From Callaeas wilsoni (Eukaryota > Chordata > Aves > Passeriformes > Callaeidae): a DNA stretch of 64,000 nucleotides. Of the stretch, positions 1 to 14,300 are shown piece by piece. The translations under genes were made by a program, and so were the position numbers. The notes beneath the pieces are model-generated. The model was not told the origin of the DNA. It ran no database searches and saw only the letters and a list, made by a program, of their open reading frames with translations. The stretch lies in assembly GCA_013398955.1 (NCBI GenBank), contig VWPU01009501.1, forward strand, positions 215,001-279,000, read 5' to 3'. Numbering within the stretch: position 1 is the stretch's first letter; each line of letters opens with the position of its first letter.

Positions 1-2054
1 GAATCCCAGAGACTCTTGATGAGGTATTTTGACAGTATATATGTCCCAGCTTTAGTTTGTGACCAAGCACTCTAACACAAAGGTATAATTGCAGTTAATT
101 TAAATATAGCCTGTAAATTAAACGTTAAGTGAAGCCAGTTTTCCTCTTTGGCTTGCATGGATATACCTTCAAGGTTGTTATCTGCCCAGTGAAGCTTTCA
201 CCTGTGGGTTTTTATTAGTTTTTTCTATTTAAATGAGGGACAAAACAGGCTTCCTACTAGACAAATATATGTTCAGCATTTCTATTCAAAATTCTATGAC
301 TCGTATATTATATATTCTCTAGAAAAGTCTACTTTAGCTTTCTTTGCGCATATTCTAGAAGAGTGCTTTTAGTCATTCATATTACAGGTATTCAGTGTGT
401 AGCAGTTTGTATAGCTTCTATTCAAAATCTTGAAGTTCATTTCTCTCTTTTGGATTTGGATGAAAAGATTGAACTAAAATAATAGGTTTGAGTTGTAAAA
501 TTACTGTGTTTGAGAAAGCAATGTACCCCTTTAAAGGTATTAGCATAAAGATAGCACATTTGTTTATTATGTTTCAAAATCAGCTTCTAGTATCTCTGCC
601 ACAGGTAACAATTGACTTTTCAGGCTTCAAGTTAATAGCCTTGTCTCTTGCTTGTAGGGATCAATATTAGTATTAATTAATCACCATTATCAGCCCTAAG
701 ATCTGGTTCTATTTGTTGTTACATCAGCAAAATATCAATATAGAAAGTGGACTCTCTGATCGTCATGGCAACTTCATCTCTTGGGTCAAAGAAAGTTTAT
801 CTTATCTGTGCATGGAGAGTGGCAAACTGTTTAGGGATCTAGTTTGAACTCTAAGAACATTGATTTAGTTTTTGTTTGTGAATAGACGCTGAATTCCAAT
901 CACAAGGGATAGGTAAGATTTAAATATTAATGCCCGCAGGCTTGTCTGAGAGGGTGTCATTACCATTACTGTCGGATTGTCTTTTTGAGATGACACAATG
1001 GTAGAGGAGAATTGTATAGTCAAGACTATTTACAGTTTAGTAATTTGTGCATTGGACAAATGGGATTTAAAGTGACAGTATGGACATTCTATGGCATGTA
1101 TGCAGTAATATTACTTCTCCCAACCAATGTACGGTTACGGTTTCTTTCACTTGGTAATTGTAGAAATAGCACAGAAACATAGATTATGGATTGGTAGAAG
1201 GAACAGATTTTAATATGCATTCTCCCTTCAGAGATTTTTTTAAGAAAGTGTTTGAGAAGTGTAGAGAAAGAATATCGATGTTTCACTCACTCCGGAATTA
1301 ATGGCAAATAGCCATCATGGAAAATCTGAACGCTACAGTCTGGTTAGTTATTTTTGTGTTTTATAAGTAGATACAATTATCTCATGAGTTTGTGATAATA
1401 GAATATTGATAATGCTATTTTATCATGTCAAAGTTCCCTTTTTTATATTCTTAAGTGCTTCTTAAAATTTCTCATCTTAAACAATGGACCTGAGATTTTT
1501 TGTTATATATAGTCAGAGTGTGGTTAAATCTCACTTGGAGGGATTTAAAGACTTAATGATTGCAAGCACAAGGATTACTTTGAGACACAAGTGCACTTTC
1601 TTTACCCAGTTGTTTGTAAGTGTATGTGTGTGTTTACTTGTCTGATAGTTCCTTAGGACATGCTTTATTGGAGACGAATGTACAGATAAAGATGTATATA
1701 GATGAAGAGTATCAGTATTCTTGCCTTCTAGATAATATTTATTTATTCTTTTTCATTCCTATCCTGTGAAGTAACAAAAAGTCTGTGTGTTTTCCTCATG
1801 CAGCTAAATATTGTTTTAGAAAACCCCAAATGCAGTAAGATCAATTCAGTACATTTGCGGTATTGAAGAAGAGTTCTTATAAAAATTGTGAAATAGACCA
1901 ATGAACCAAAACCCAAATGCTTAAAGCTTACACTGCAGAAGGAATCACTTTTCGGTATTGACATTTCTCATTGATTATTCAGTTTTATCTAATGCTTTGA
2001 AAGGGTAGTGCCATCATGAGTTGGTAGCAGATGCAGGCAGTTGTCACAGTAGCC

Positions 2055-2076
2055 TTTTCTTTTTTAAAAAAGAAAA
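2055..2076. repeat. 22-bp perfect A/T palindrome
   Basis: TTTTCTTTTTT meets AAAAAAGAAAA with no spacer. This is low-complexity sequence and most likely neutral. Confidence 0.7.
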
Positions 2077-3797
2077 AGGGCTCTTGTTTGATATAAATGT
2101 TATGCAATCATCTGTTGTATTTTAATAGCTCTTGATATTGCTTGTGTAATCATAACATTGAAATTAGTTTGTATAAGTTAAAATACTGCAATAAACAAAA
2201 AATGTTCCCATTTTCCTATTACAGATACTGAATAAATTTTATCCTCATTATTTTCCATCTATCTTTTCATTTTTCATATCTCATGTTTCCTGTGTTGAGG
2301 ATAGGTGTTATGTAACACTGTCACCCTTTGTAAGTGCTAGTATTTTTTCATATTTTTAAGAACTAGCTAGGATTTGAAAACATGTTTAGTAAGTGTGATT
2401 ATGTATTTATCATCAGAAACCTTTTATATTTATAGAGCTAATTGGGTGCAAGGCTTATTTGTCTCTTCAATCTTTTTTTTATATTCATTCAATTTCTTAA
2501 CCGCGAGTGTAAATAAAGCTGGAGTGGGACCTTTAACTTTCTTATTTTTTAATACCACCATATTGTTTTGTAAAACTTTTATAATCAAAGTTTGTTCAAT
2601 TACAATAATTTTACAATATGAATATAATTTAGTAACAGAGTATCAAAAATAACAATGCTTTAGTAATTAGTGAGTTACTCTGACATATCTTTATAAACTC
2701 TTCTTATCCATTACTCTTTGCACTCACATAAGTGAATTAGAATGATGTTGCTTTATTCTTCCAGACAACTGAAGCTTTCAGACTGTGATTAGCTGATACA
2801 ACTGCATGTCACACGCTGTTTTTACTGTACTTGGTCTTTTTACCTTAGATTCAGTATAGCAGAGGACAGTAAAAATCTTCTTGATGTTTATACTTTTCCA
2901 TTTTTCCTTTCCAAATACTAAATGCAAACTGCAGTAAAATACTGCAGCATTTCCTGTGTTACTGGGTTTCCTATCCACCTAACGCTTTTTTGGAAGGTAT
3001 AAATATATGACAAACTTAAGGAATACAATCTTTAACTTCATTCATAGAAGCAGTCCTGTTGATAATACTTAAAATGAATGTGAAATGTTTATAGGATAGG
3101 AGCTTAAAAATACCCACAACCACAAATGGTATCTAACAGTTTGGTGCATGTAAAATTAGAATGTAGAGTAGAATAGAGACTAGTTTTAAATGAAGTGTTT
3201 ATATTCAGAGGAATTCCATGATTCGCGTTTTGTTTCCTGCACTATACGTGTTCCTTTTCATATTATCTGAGGAGTAAAAATCAACTATTGTGACAAAAGT
3301 TATATAAAAAAATATAATTACTTTCTAAATATACTTGCAATTAGTATTGAAAAGTGATTTTTAATGAGAATAGAATGAAATTTACTGTAAAATAAGAAAT
3401 TCCTCATAGACTCAAATACGATGAGGGAAGTCTTTCTGTGTGTCTGTTGTAAAGATTTTCTCTGCTGAAATGGAATAATCTTGAAAAAAATTTTTGCAGT
3501 GATACATGGAGGTGTTCATTAGGCTGAGAAGAAATTCGGAACAGGATGTTGTTATTTTTTACTTTTGTAGTTGCAGCACAAGCCTCAAAGGAGTGGTGTT
3601 TTTTACTTGTGTAATTGGAATCATCATTAGAACCCTGCTATTTAAGGCTTCATTTTATTTCTATTATTGAATGTGTAGGTTAATATTTATAAGATATTGT
3701 GAAAGAAATTGCAAGAATATTGTCAGATCTACTTGAAATTTTCTGTATATTCTATAGATACCTAGGTTTTGTTTTCGCTTTTCGTTTTCAAATTCAG

Positions 3798-4063
3798 GCT
3801 TCATATTAGATGGCAATAAAGATCCCTTCTCTGAAGTTTGGAAGAAGTACAGCCAGGATTTTTGTCAAAAATTTTATACAGCTTTATGCAAAGAAAATGA
3901 ACCATCTGTAACTGATGCATCAAAGTAGGACACAATTGTTAAGCCAGTGAAGACAGTGGTAAAATTACCAAAGCTGAAGTAGCAGTAGTTTTTCTAAAAA
4001 AAACTCTCAAAAACCTGTCTCCGCTCCCTCCCACCCTCTCATGATACAGAATTCACTAATAAA
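3798..4063 (+). other. Candidate cryptic or alternative terminal exon, unrecognised peptide
   Basis: A pyrimidine-rich stretch (TTTTCGCTTTTCGTTTTC, 3771-3790 area) leads to a CAG at 3795-3797. The bases after it, read as 2 + 42 codons, stay open to a TAG at 3926-3928. The peptide starts FILDGNKDPFSEVWKK and ends NEPSVTDASK. An AATAAA lies at 4058-4063, about 130 bases past the stop. The entering phase (two bases to complete a codon) is the one ZFPM2 exon 1 would supply, so splicing from exon 1 would be in frame. I do not recognise the peptide. A 42-codon open run is common by chance in 64 kb, so this is a hypothesis only. Confidence 0.22.
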
Positions 4064-5428
4064 TATGTATGAAAAGGCTTTTGGAAGCAGTAACAGATCA
4101 TTTTTGGAAGCTTTCAATCATATTGGTTTTTGAGTATTGTATCTGCTAATTGTACTTCATCCATTTCAGAACAAGTGTAGACAAAATACTCTAGTTTTGT
4201 AGGATGCAGAAGAGAAAATCTGTATGTCCGTGGGAGTACTGATTTTTGAAGCGTTTTAAATGTGTCAATAATCTATATTCACATGAAAAATACTGAAGTA
4301 GAATCGAATAGCAACGTGTATGTGAATAGGATGGAGTACTTCTGAGAGGCCCTTGGCTCCTAACTAGCTGAAGTTTGTAAGGAAACTGGCTAATTTTTTA
4401 ATAGAAATGCATATATATATATTTCTGTTTTTTAAAAAAAACCCCAAAACTTGCTTTATAATTGTTCCCAAAATGCATTGTGGTATTTCAGTGAACACTA
4501 GAAACTTAAGAACTGAGAAAAAAATCTCAAATATTTGACAGTTTATCTGGAAAAAATATTAGCTAGTTGCTAAAAATACAAGTGCACTCCTTAACAATGT
4601 GCATCTTGGACAAACAGACGCATATTTTGTCATCAAGTTACTTAAGCTTCTGAAGTCAGGGCTACAACTGGGTCAGATGATAAGATGAGCACAACAGAAA
4701 AACGAAGAGTGGCTCTGATAAAAACTGATTGATTGATGTCTGGCTTCCCCACCATCACAAGCAGTTGACAGTTAGTTTGGGATCAGATGATTTGGCTTTT
4801 GCGATAGAAGATGGGGCCTGGTAGGCAAGTCTGAAGGACAAAAAGGTCAGTTTCTGTACAGTGTCAGGCAGTGCTGGGTTCCCACAAGGTGGGGTATTGG
4901 ATTAAGGTTTTCTTTAGTTGCAAGACTTAACTTTCCATGGTCCATTGAAAGGCCAAGTAATCTGGTCAGTATTAGTACAGAAATACAAAAGACTTGAAGT
5001 TGTGAGAGAAAGGAGTGAAAACTGAGGAAATATACCTGTTGGACCAGTGAATTAGAGAAAAAAAAAATTGCTGTTCAATTTCTGTATTTGCTTTAAGCAT
5101 CATAGTTTATAGCATTAAATGATTTGTAAAGTCTGACCTTGAAAATTTGGTTTCCACAGTAGATTTTCACTGCAGCTGCAATGAATTTTATGTTACTTAT
5201 ATTTGAGAGGCTGTGATGAAACATTGTGAATAAATTAATTTCAGCTTGTGAAATATTCTTATTCTGTGACCCATTATGTATGGGGTAGCACATTGTAACT
5301 TAAATATACAAGTATGTATTTTTCACTAGATTAAGAAAAATTAGCATTTTATACTTAATATAATTAAAATGAATTTACGTGAAATGTGTTTTTGTGAACT
5401 GGAGATAATTTATCAATCTATGACCATA

Positions 5429-5452
5429 CCATGACCACCTGAGTGGTCATGG
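5429..5452. other. 10-bp hairpin, CTGA loop
   Basis: CCATGACCAC, loop CTGA, GTGGTCATGG. The TGACCAC half resembles a nuclear-receptor half site (TGACC), which would make this a spaced inverted pair. This is motif resemblance only. Confidence 0.75.
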
Positions 5453-7913
5453 GGGTTTCTGTGGTTGTATGTATTTTTTTCAGAACACATTTACAATTAG
5501 CAGTCTCTGTAATAGTCACAGAAGGAGAGAAAATGTGCAAATGAAAATCAAGACATAATATCTTTGGAATGGAAAAGATTCTCAAGATGGCCATGAAAAT
5601 GTGTACAACTGCCACAGAATTGGAATTTAGACAGCTTGGATTTGAATTTAGATTTTTGGACAGTTTGATACTCTCTAGAAATCCTTTATAATGTATCGCT
5701 TTTCTCTGAGTTTTAAGGGTCACATCTCCAAAGGACAGTTGGGTCTCAGCTAATGCTGCTGACTTAATATCAGTAAGATGAATTCTGCAAGGTGCTGTAT
5801 TGCTGATAGTATAGCTGGAATGCAGTATGAAAGAACCTGGAGTGTAACCTGGAGTGTTACCAGTAATAAGTGATCAGTGCAGGTGAACTGGTGGTCATTT
5901 GAAGAGTGATTAGTTATATTTCAAGAAAGGTTGTTTTCTTTGTGTCTAATCTCTGGTGACCTACTTCATTTAAGAAATAATAATGAAACAAAAGATTTTT
6001 TCCAAGAAATACACAGTTTTATCCTGGCTATTTTTGTACACCTCTTTTGAGGTGTATGTCGAAGACATATTTTAAAACACAGAACTCAAGGCTTAGTGAA
6101 TTATTTTGAATGCAAATTTAAGACAAGACTGTGAAAGTGTTTAAGAGCTTCTCCAGTATGATTTATATTGTGGTGCATCCCTTTGGCATCAGAACTGTGT
6201 CAAGTTTTCATACATTATTATGCTGATCTCTTACAGCATTACTACAAATGGTCTGAAATAAGCTGTAAAAGCCTATGATGATCTGAACATAGGGTTTAGA
6301 TTTTCAGGTGTGTTTCTCTGACAAATGTGTTGCATCACAGAATAAGTCATTCTTTTTTGAACATCTTGTACTGATGTTTTTCAAGATATAATTATATGCT
6401 TAAAAAAAAAGAAGAGAACATTGTTAGAGTTTTCTTCAAAGTATAATGCTTGGGTCTGACCAGGATGGTAGCCTGCTTTGTTGGCTCCTTGGGAATTTTA
6501 CACCTCTAGGCTATAGAACTGAGACCCATTTAGTTATACAAAGAGGAAAATTGGGGTTGGTAAATCAAAAAGGGGAGAAAAATTAATATTGCCAAAATAA
6601 TCAAGATCAGCAGTTCTTATAAATGAAGAGTAACAATCAGCTACTTAAACCAGCTTGACTGTGTAATTTTATGATTAGTCCTGCAGCTTAGGAAATCTCA
6701 TTTTAGTGGGAGTGTGCTTTGGGGATGTTATGACTGGTCTGATCAGTCTGACATTCATTTTGAGGTTCTTTGACTCTTGATTCAGAAGTTTTCACTGTCA
6801 AGAAAGGTCAGATTAAGGTATGGCATTATTATGACACAAGTTGTGGCTAAATTTATTTTTCAACATCAGTCGTCAGTCAAAGCATTGTGTTTGAAGCTAT
6901 GGCCTTTACATTATAAAACAAATGAGAAAAAAACATTTGTTGTGTTACTCTTGCTATGTGTAAATTCTTTCAAGTCTTGAGAGTAATTTGTGCACCAGCA
7001 ATAGCAGTGTAAGAGAAGAAAAACACTCGTTTTGCACAAATGTACTCCATTTTTGAAAAAGAAAACAAAATCCCACTTTTGCATTCACAGAAAAATCTTT
7101 TGAGAATATGAATGTGCTGCCATCGGGGAAATAATTGCAGTTTTGGCTTGTATTTTATGTTTAACTTGGTACAGTTTTGTGTTAATCTAGTCCCGCATTC
7201 TTCCAAAACACTTGATACTGGAGTCCTGAGTTGTGTATTGATATGAATTTTGTTTTCAGGGATGTTATAAAACATAAAAAAAATTGGTGGAGACTAATCA
7301 CATTTATCATTAAAATATTGATTTGTTATAAGAAAAACATTTTAAAATACTTTGCAATCAGTTTGCTAGTCTTTATTCATTTCTTAGTGGGCAGATGTTC
7401 TTGTTACTAAAAGTACTAAGATGCAGATGGTATTATTTGGCATCTTTTTAGAGGCTTTGCTGTTATGTGTGGTGAGCTGAACACTAAACTGATACATGAT
7501 TCTTCAATGGCATTTCATATTTGCAAGAAATTATTTAAATAACTGTCTTTGTAACCGGTCATGTGAGAAAAAAACTCGCTCTTAAAAATAATGATCACAA
7601 CCTAAATAGAAAGTTTTATGTTTCTGCATGTGTGAACTTGAGAAATATTTCAAACAATATATTTTTTAAGAATCTGTTGCAATCATCCTTATTTAAATAA
7701 ACTAGTGTATATATGTGTCTCAATGTATGTGAGAATTAATGTGAATTGAGGTGGAAATTGATGCATAGCAACAGTTTAGCATAAAATACACTGACTTTGT
7801 TTGAAGGGAATAACATACTGTGGGTAAAGACAATAGTAGTCATAAGCAAGTAGCTTCAAATTAGGAAGTAATTATTTTTGAATTTTTTGAGTAATCTTGC
7901 ATGCTGTATCTTA

Positions 7914-7943
7914 AAGAGTTTGCCTGGAAACAGGCAAACTCTT
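7914..7943. other. Perfect 13-bp hairpin with GAAA loop
   Basis: AAGAGTTTGCCTG, a GAAA loop, then the exact reverse complement CAGGCAAACTCTT. The + strand transcript would form a 13-bp stem closed by a GNRA tetraloop. There is no poly-T tail suggesting a Pol III terminator, and the stem is too short for a microRNA precursor. The 12-mer AAAGAGTTTGCC of the left arm recurs at 8425-8436. Confidence 0.85.
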
Positions 7944-8035
7944 GAAATACTGCCTCTATTTCAGTAATAGAAAAATGAAAGCTTATGCTTTAGGTTTCCT
8001 AATGTGATCAGTCCATACTTTTCAATCCATGGCCA

Positions 8036-8068
8036 TTTTTGTTGTTTGGTTTTTGTTTGTTTGTTTTT
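8036..8068. repeat. GTTT-rich low-complexity tract
   Basis: Short run of GTTTG units, such as TTTTTGTTTGTTTG. It looks like slippage-prone simple sequence. Confidence 0.8.
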
Positions 8069-10719
8069 CTCTTAGTTGTTGCCTGATGTTAAGGGATTCG
8101 CAACACCTACAACTCTTGCAGACCTCAGTTAAGATGCCCTAACTAGTGCTGTCAGGAGTAGCATCTAAATTCGTAGATTCTTTCATACCTGTTTCTGTTG
8201 ATAAGCTAAACTGTTATCCTCCTTTTATTGGAAATTTTCATGTGTGTGTAATATGAAGGCATTATATACTTTGTATCTTCATAAGTGTTACTGTAGCAAG
8301 TATAGCTCTTGAAAGGTTTTCCTTTCTGTCTTCCAGAAGACTTGCAGAAATATTTCATTTCAGATTAATATCTTACTTTGTAGCAAGATCATGTAGGGGG
8401 AGCTACCGTGAAACCTCTGAACTCAAAGAGTTTGCCATTCTTGTCTTACTAAGTTGCTGCTAATGCTGTGGACTTTTGTCCTGGAAATAAGTTCTGTGTC
8501 TTAGGTTTTAATGTTATGCAATTATAGACACAATCATACGCAGTTTATCTTCCCTAGGTTGTTATCCTAAGTTTTGAAATTTTTAACTGCTGTGCCAAAA
8601 CCAGTTCTTCTTTTATTCATATCGGATAGTTTACATTCTGAGTGATTTTAAGATGCCAGGCATTTTCGTACAGATTATTATGCCCAGACAAATTTTTCTT
8701 AAAACAGGAAACAACAAAGTCCAATGCCAAGTTTGGTGGGGTTTTTTGCACTTTAAGGATCATGTATCTTCAATTTATGCCTAATTGCTTTCTTTATGTA
8801 GCTCTCATTTATAATATACCAGAATGTATAACAGTATAACATTACAAAGAAACCAGTCATATTATGCAGAACTGAACTGCATTTATAGAGATCATGAATA
8901 ATTTTGCTAATAGAAGGTAATGTAAAACAAGATTGTAAATTAAGGATTTTGAATTTCTGTAAATTACCTTTATAAGGAAAAGATACAGATACTGGCAGAG
9001 GTAAAGTTTTACATGGAAGTGAGTGATGATGTTTTCTCTCAGCCTTTTGAAAAACAAGATATGGGTGAAAATAAAATGTATTTATGAGAACTGAGCTATC
9101 ACACAACACTTAGTTTAGCCCTGATTGAATTATTCATAGAACAATATTTTGCCCATATGTGATCATCTGTTTTTATTTTATTTCTTTTAAGATTTTCACA
9201 AAAAGTCCTGGTTTTTATGCTTTAGCTTTTAGTTGTTCTCGTGTAGCATGTTGAATATTTGCTGTTGTATTTTTGCTTGTTTGTCGTAGATTTCAGTATT
9301 GTGAGGATGACTTGAAAGCTGTTAAACATGAGAAAAGCCTCAAAATGTTGGTCTGAATTCGATCTCTTCCTAGAAGGGGAAGTATCATGAAGAATGAAGT
9401 ATTGTTTGTTCATTCCCAGGCAGAGAGAAATAAATTACTGAACCCAGGGAATTTAGGACATTATAATACCTTTTTTTTTCCCCTTCCTTTTCTTTCTTCT
9501 TTTGGGAGGGAAGAAAGAGCATAGAACTTATTTGTGCTATGTACAGGAACACTGAAAATCTGTAAGGCGTAATCGTTGATAACTTTTATAGATTATACAT
9601 TAAAATATATTTTGATACCGGAATTATGTGATTGCAATTATATGTAGAATGTTAAATAAAACTGTGGGCATGTCTGATGTCTGTTTTGTTGCCTAATTAA
9701 TCATCTTGTTAGGGGAACTTCAGGATAGTGTGTTAAATGTTCTGCATTTTGTATGAAGTAGTACTTTATTAGTGAAGTACATGGAATGAATGTTCGAATT
9801 CCATTTTGTGTTGCACATTAATGATACACTGCTCGTTCTAATTGTGAGTTCTTGTAATGGCAAGGTGTTATGCCTGTGATAACTTGCATATAACAGAAAA
9901 TATGTATTTCGATTATTACGCCATTCCTTTTTTTTGTATTTTGATTTGATGAGTGGTTCATCCCTTATATCTGATGAAATTTACTTATCTGATAATAACT
10001 ACTTAATCTCTGTTGGAGTAAAACAGTTGTTAGTGAGTGATGGACTTGTTTCTGAAATATAACATTCGTAACCTTGCTATAGGAATTGTATTTTCTCAGA
10101 GTAACAGAAGACACATTGCATAGTCTGTAGACCAAAAATTTCTTAAGAGTACATGTATTGTGTTTCCATTTTTCTTGGGTCCTTTTTGGTGTTAAAAGTA
10201 AACTACCAAACAGCAATGTCAAAGCCATATATCCTCTGCTAATGGAAACTGATTTACAGGTTATCGTTTGTGTTCTTGGCTAGTAATAGAGAGTAACCTG
10301 TAGACAGAATTTGTAGACAGACTTTGTTGCATTTCAGTGTGAGATTTCTTCGTACTTCTGTCATGTTCTCTTAAATTTGGTAAGTAATAGTTTGCTCCTT
10401 TGGATTTTTCCTGTTTGAAGAACAATCAGTATCATTACTCAGTTTTTGGCAAAACTTTAAATCAGAGACTGGAAATTATTTATCAGGCAGGTACTGGCAA
10501 AGCCCAGAATAGAACCCAGAGCCTTTGTGACCTGTTTACCTGATGAAGTAGTTTTTTGTGTACTTTTAACCTTGCTTATATCTACAATAGAGCTTGCTAA
10601 TGTTAGAAATACCTCTTAATAAAAAGGAAGACAGAATCTCTTGCCTTACTCACATGATTCTAATAATGAAAAGCCAGGCTCAATAAGAGATTGTAAGTCT
10701 TTGACATTTACATTCTGAT

Positions 10720-10783
10720 AAATATATACATACATAAGAAACAAATAGATATTAAATATATGAATATACATACATATATGTAG
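10720..10783. repeat. AT/ACAT-rich imperfect microsatellite
   Basis: Irregular run of ATAC, ATAT and TACAT units (AATATATACATACATA ... ATACATACATATATG). The low order suggests an old, decayed microsatellite. Confidence 0.8.
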
Positions 10784-11338
10784 CTGATCTGCCTATATAG
10801 CAGTCTGCTTAGTGACTCCAAAGGCCAACAGTTTGCTGAGTTAACAGAAATTACATAAAAGTAGTGCCATGTGGCCCTTCATGGATTCACTATATGGAGT
10901 AATTAGGCTAAACCTTATATACACATTCGTTGCACCAGGCAAATGGGAAGAAGTTAGTGGTTGTTGTTGCGTAAATGGTGTAAATTTGGGAAAAGACACT
11001 ATTTCTTGGTAATTCCACTTGACCTCCAAAGCACTTTCCAAAGTTGCCAATAAACAGATATGAATGTAAAATGGGGATCTCCGTGTTCTGCTGGCTACTA
11101 CTGAAGGAATAACTACTGTTTTGTATTTATATGTCTCACCTTAGATTAAATACTTTTCTAAAAATTGAATATCAGTGTTTTGTTGGATCTTCTTCATTAG
11201 TGTAAGTGGTAAGACCTAAATTTGTTTCATTGTCTGCAAAGTAGTTATTACTTTCCTTTTTTGAAAAATATATCCAGAGTGAAAAAAAATCCCTTTACAA
11301 AACATTAAATATAACATAGCCGTTTTTCAAGCTTTTTT

Positions 11339-11358
11339 CCTTTTTTTTTTTTTTTTTT
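11339..11358. repeat. Poly-T run
   Basis: Uninterrupted run of about 20 T. On the minus strand it would read as poly-A. No recognisable retrocopy lies next to it. Confidence 0.85.
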
Positions 11359-14300
11359 AATGGAATATATCATTAGATATAGTTCCGCTGTCTCATAACA
11401 GCTGGGAAATTACAACTTTAGAGTCACCATTTCTATAAATAATTTAAGAATACATTTCTAAATGAGTAACTAAAATTTTTCAGCACAACTGCTGAAGTTA
11501 TGCCATACTGGAAGCAGTGGCAAGTTTTCAAGAAATAGGGGACTCTCCTTCATACTTGAGTTATATCTAGCATTCTATGTTTGTTTTGTGTGACCAGTCA
11601 CTGGAGAATGAATAAAGGAAGGGCAAGTAAACTGAATAGTGAAAGGCTTTTTGACCACCCTGTTTATGACTTTGAGGGCATTGGGTTTGTGCCCTTTTTG
11701 CTTGGTAGTGCTTTGTGAAAAAATGTGTAGTGTAATTAAGAAGCAAAACCAAAACCACAACATTTATTTTCCTCCTTTCTCAATTTGTGTCCTCATTGAA
11801 GGCCTTATCACTGCTATAAATGAGGACAGTGTGGGGAACTCCTGGAACTCCTGGAATGTGTTAAAGATACTGTAAAAGATGAAATCAAATCAGCTTAAAT
11901 AGGGATTTCTTAGAACTAAGTTTTGTGTCCAGTGCTTAATAATTGATGTAAAGAGAAAACAATAATTTGTTACCTTAGAGATTTAGAAAGCTCTTAAATT
12001 GTATCAGTGAACCAAGACATACTTCATCAAAAGAACAGAGATCAAATATGACAGTATTGGCATTTTTAAGATACCAGAAAAGGAGAAAAACAATGAGCAA
12101 AAATTCTGTCAGGACTCACTTGCACGTTGCAGGTGAAAATGACATAATTAAAATACAGTTAGATGGAAGCAGGTCATAGGTCTCATTGAAATCAAAGTGA
12201 ATTTTTCAAGTACAATTTCATATTAAATGTTAATTTAATAAATTAGTGGAGATCAGTGAAAGGTCAGTCTGGAATGCAAAGGGTTAAAATGCTGAGCAGT
12301 GACCTGAACAGGGAGTTGTTGTGTCTCTGAATCCCAGACATACTTTATTAGGACAATCCAGCTGGTTTTCTATTTCTATCTCCTCATTATCAACACGCTT
12401 ATGGTATGGCCTCTTCCCCCTCACTTCCAATGCCAAGAATTTGGCAGGGACACCATGTGAGGAGGTCAGAGAGTGATTGAGAGGAAAAATGAAGTTCAGA
12501 CTGCAGCAGAGATGCAGAAAAAGTGAGTCCAGTCGGTGAAGAGCTGAGGTTTTTTGTTTGCTGTATGGAGACTACCAGCAGAGGTTTTTTTTTTTGTTGT
12601 GATCCGTGATTACAGCTCTGTGTGAAATTAAACTACTGACAGGAGGTTTCATTTCCTTCTTACTGAAAATGCTGTAAAATAACAGCCAAGCTCAAGGAAT
12701 TGCGTATGTAAAATCAGTAGAGAAATGAACAAAACTGAATCTTTGCTTTCTTCATAATGTTTGGCATCTTTTGTATATTTTAAGAAGAGAAAAAGCTGAA
12801 ATTGTACTATTTTTCTTTGGAAAAGCAAAGATTTATAAATAGAAGCCTCATAGTGTTAAATTGCTTTACGTGTTGGATCGAGCTTTCTCTGCTGAGAGAA
12901 AAAAAAACAACCTCCAGCAAATGTGCAAAGGAAGGAAGTGGGAGGAAAAAAGTCTTTCTCACACATTTCCATAGAGTCCATTTAAAAATATATATAAAAA
13001 TATTGCTGCCTTATGAGACACAGTTTATATCAACAGGTATATCAGTTTAGTATTAATATTGATGAAACTCTTTGCATGATTTTTATTGATTAAATAGAAA
13101 ATAAATTTGATACTTCTTGTGTCCAAAACCATGGATCAAAGCAGATGGAGAAAATATAGGGAGATTTTCTATAGAAGATCAGTTTCAGCTGGTAACAGAC
13201 CTGTTTGTATGCCTTCAAGACAATACGCAATGCTTCATTTCAGTGTGATATGGATTATTTCAGAATTGATCTGTGGTTAATGCTGTACTAAGAAATATTT
13301 TTGGTTTTCATTGTTTTCCTGGCATTCCTCTTTAACATAGTGGCAAAGTGTCTGAATAGAAAAGTGAGTTAATTTCTTGTGTGTGCAGTGAGATACTGAT
13401 TTTGTAGCTCTTACATTCCTGTAATTCCTATCGAAACAGATAGGGATTGGGTCCATAAGCAGTGGTAGGATTTAGTCTTTCAGATATTTGATTTCCAGTT
13501 TTTACACAACTATTGTCTCTTTATTGCAAGCAGATGTTAGTGGTGGTCTCTGCCTTTACGCTGTGGGGCTAATGCTGATGTTTGACCATGTGTTGCAGTT
13601 TCAAACTCTAAGACCAAATGATTTCTCAGTGTCAGTGTTCAGATCCCAATTTACTCCTGTGACCTGAGCCATGTGGTTTAGGGGGATGTGACCCTTAAAA
13701 GATGTCCAAGGAAGATGTTAAGTGTGTTAAAAGAAGAATGCAACATTCCTAGAAGGCCTTGATGCTTTTAAGTTCTAAATATCTTGTTAAACTACAGCAG
13801 AAGAATATTGTCCTGACGAGCATACTGTCCTGAATTTCTTACAAGTGGTAGTGGTGGGGGTGTTTTGAGTGCATGGGGAAAACCTAGCACTGAAAGGAAG
13901 CAAGAAGCATGGCTCAGAAACAGAGACTGGTGGGATTTGGTATGGAAGGGGATGAGGGAGTGAGAGAGACTTATTTTGCTGAAAGGATGAAGGAGAAGAA
14001 ACAAAATTACTCTCACTGGTAAATTCAGGTACCTCCTTAATTGAACAACATGAGCACACAAGCGGGGGTGCAGATAATAGACAAAGGAAAAAGAAAGGAA
14101 TTCACTCTGGGCTGGGATTAGAACCTGGGGCTTTCCAGATGTGAAGAATAATTTACACTTAAAGAGCCTATTCTCCTAAAGGAAGGGAGAACAGTGTAGT
14201 TGAGTTATGCCAGTAAAAAACATATTTCTGTATTCATTCTTAATTTTTAAAGTACTATTCATGCTTTTATTTTTATACTATTCACAATAAACTACTGACA

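Noticed and set aside
8753..9109. 118-codon minus-strand open frame
   Set aside because: It is Leu/Phe/His/Tyr-rich with no domain, has an overlapping frame in another phase, and lies in AT-rich intron. Best explained as chance.
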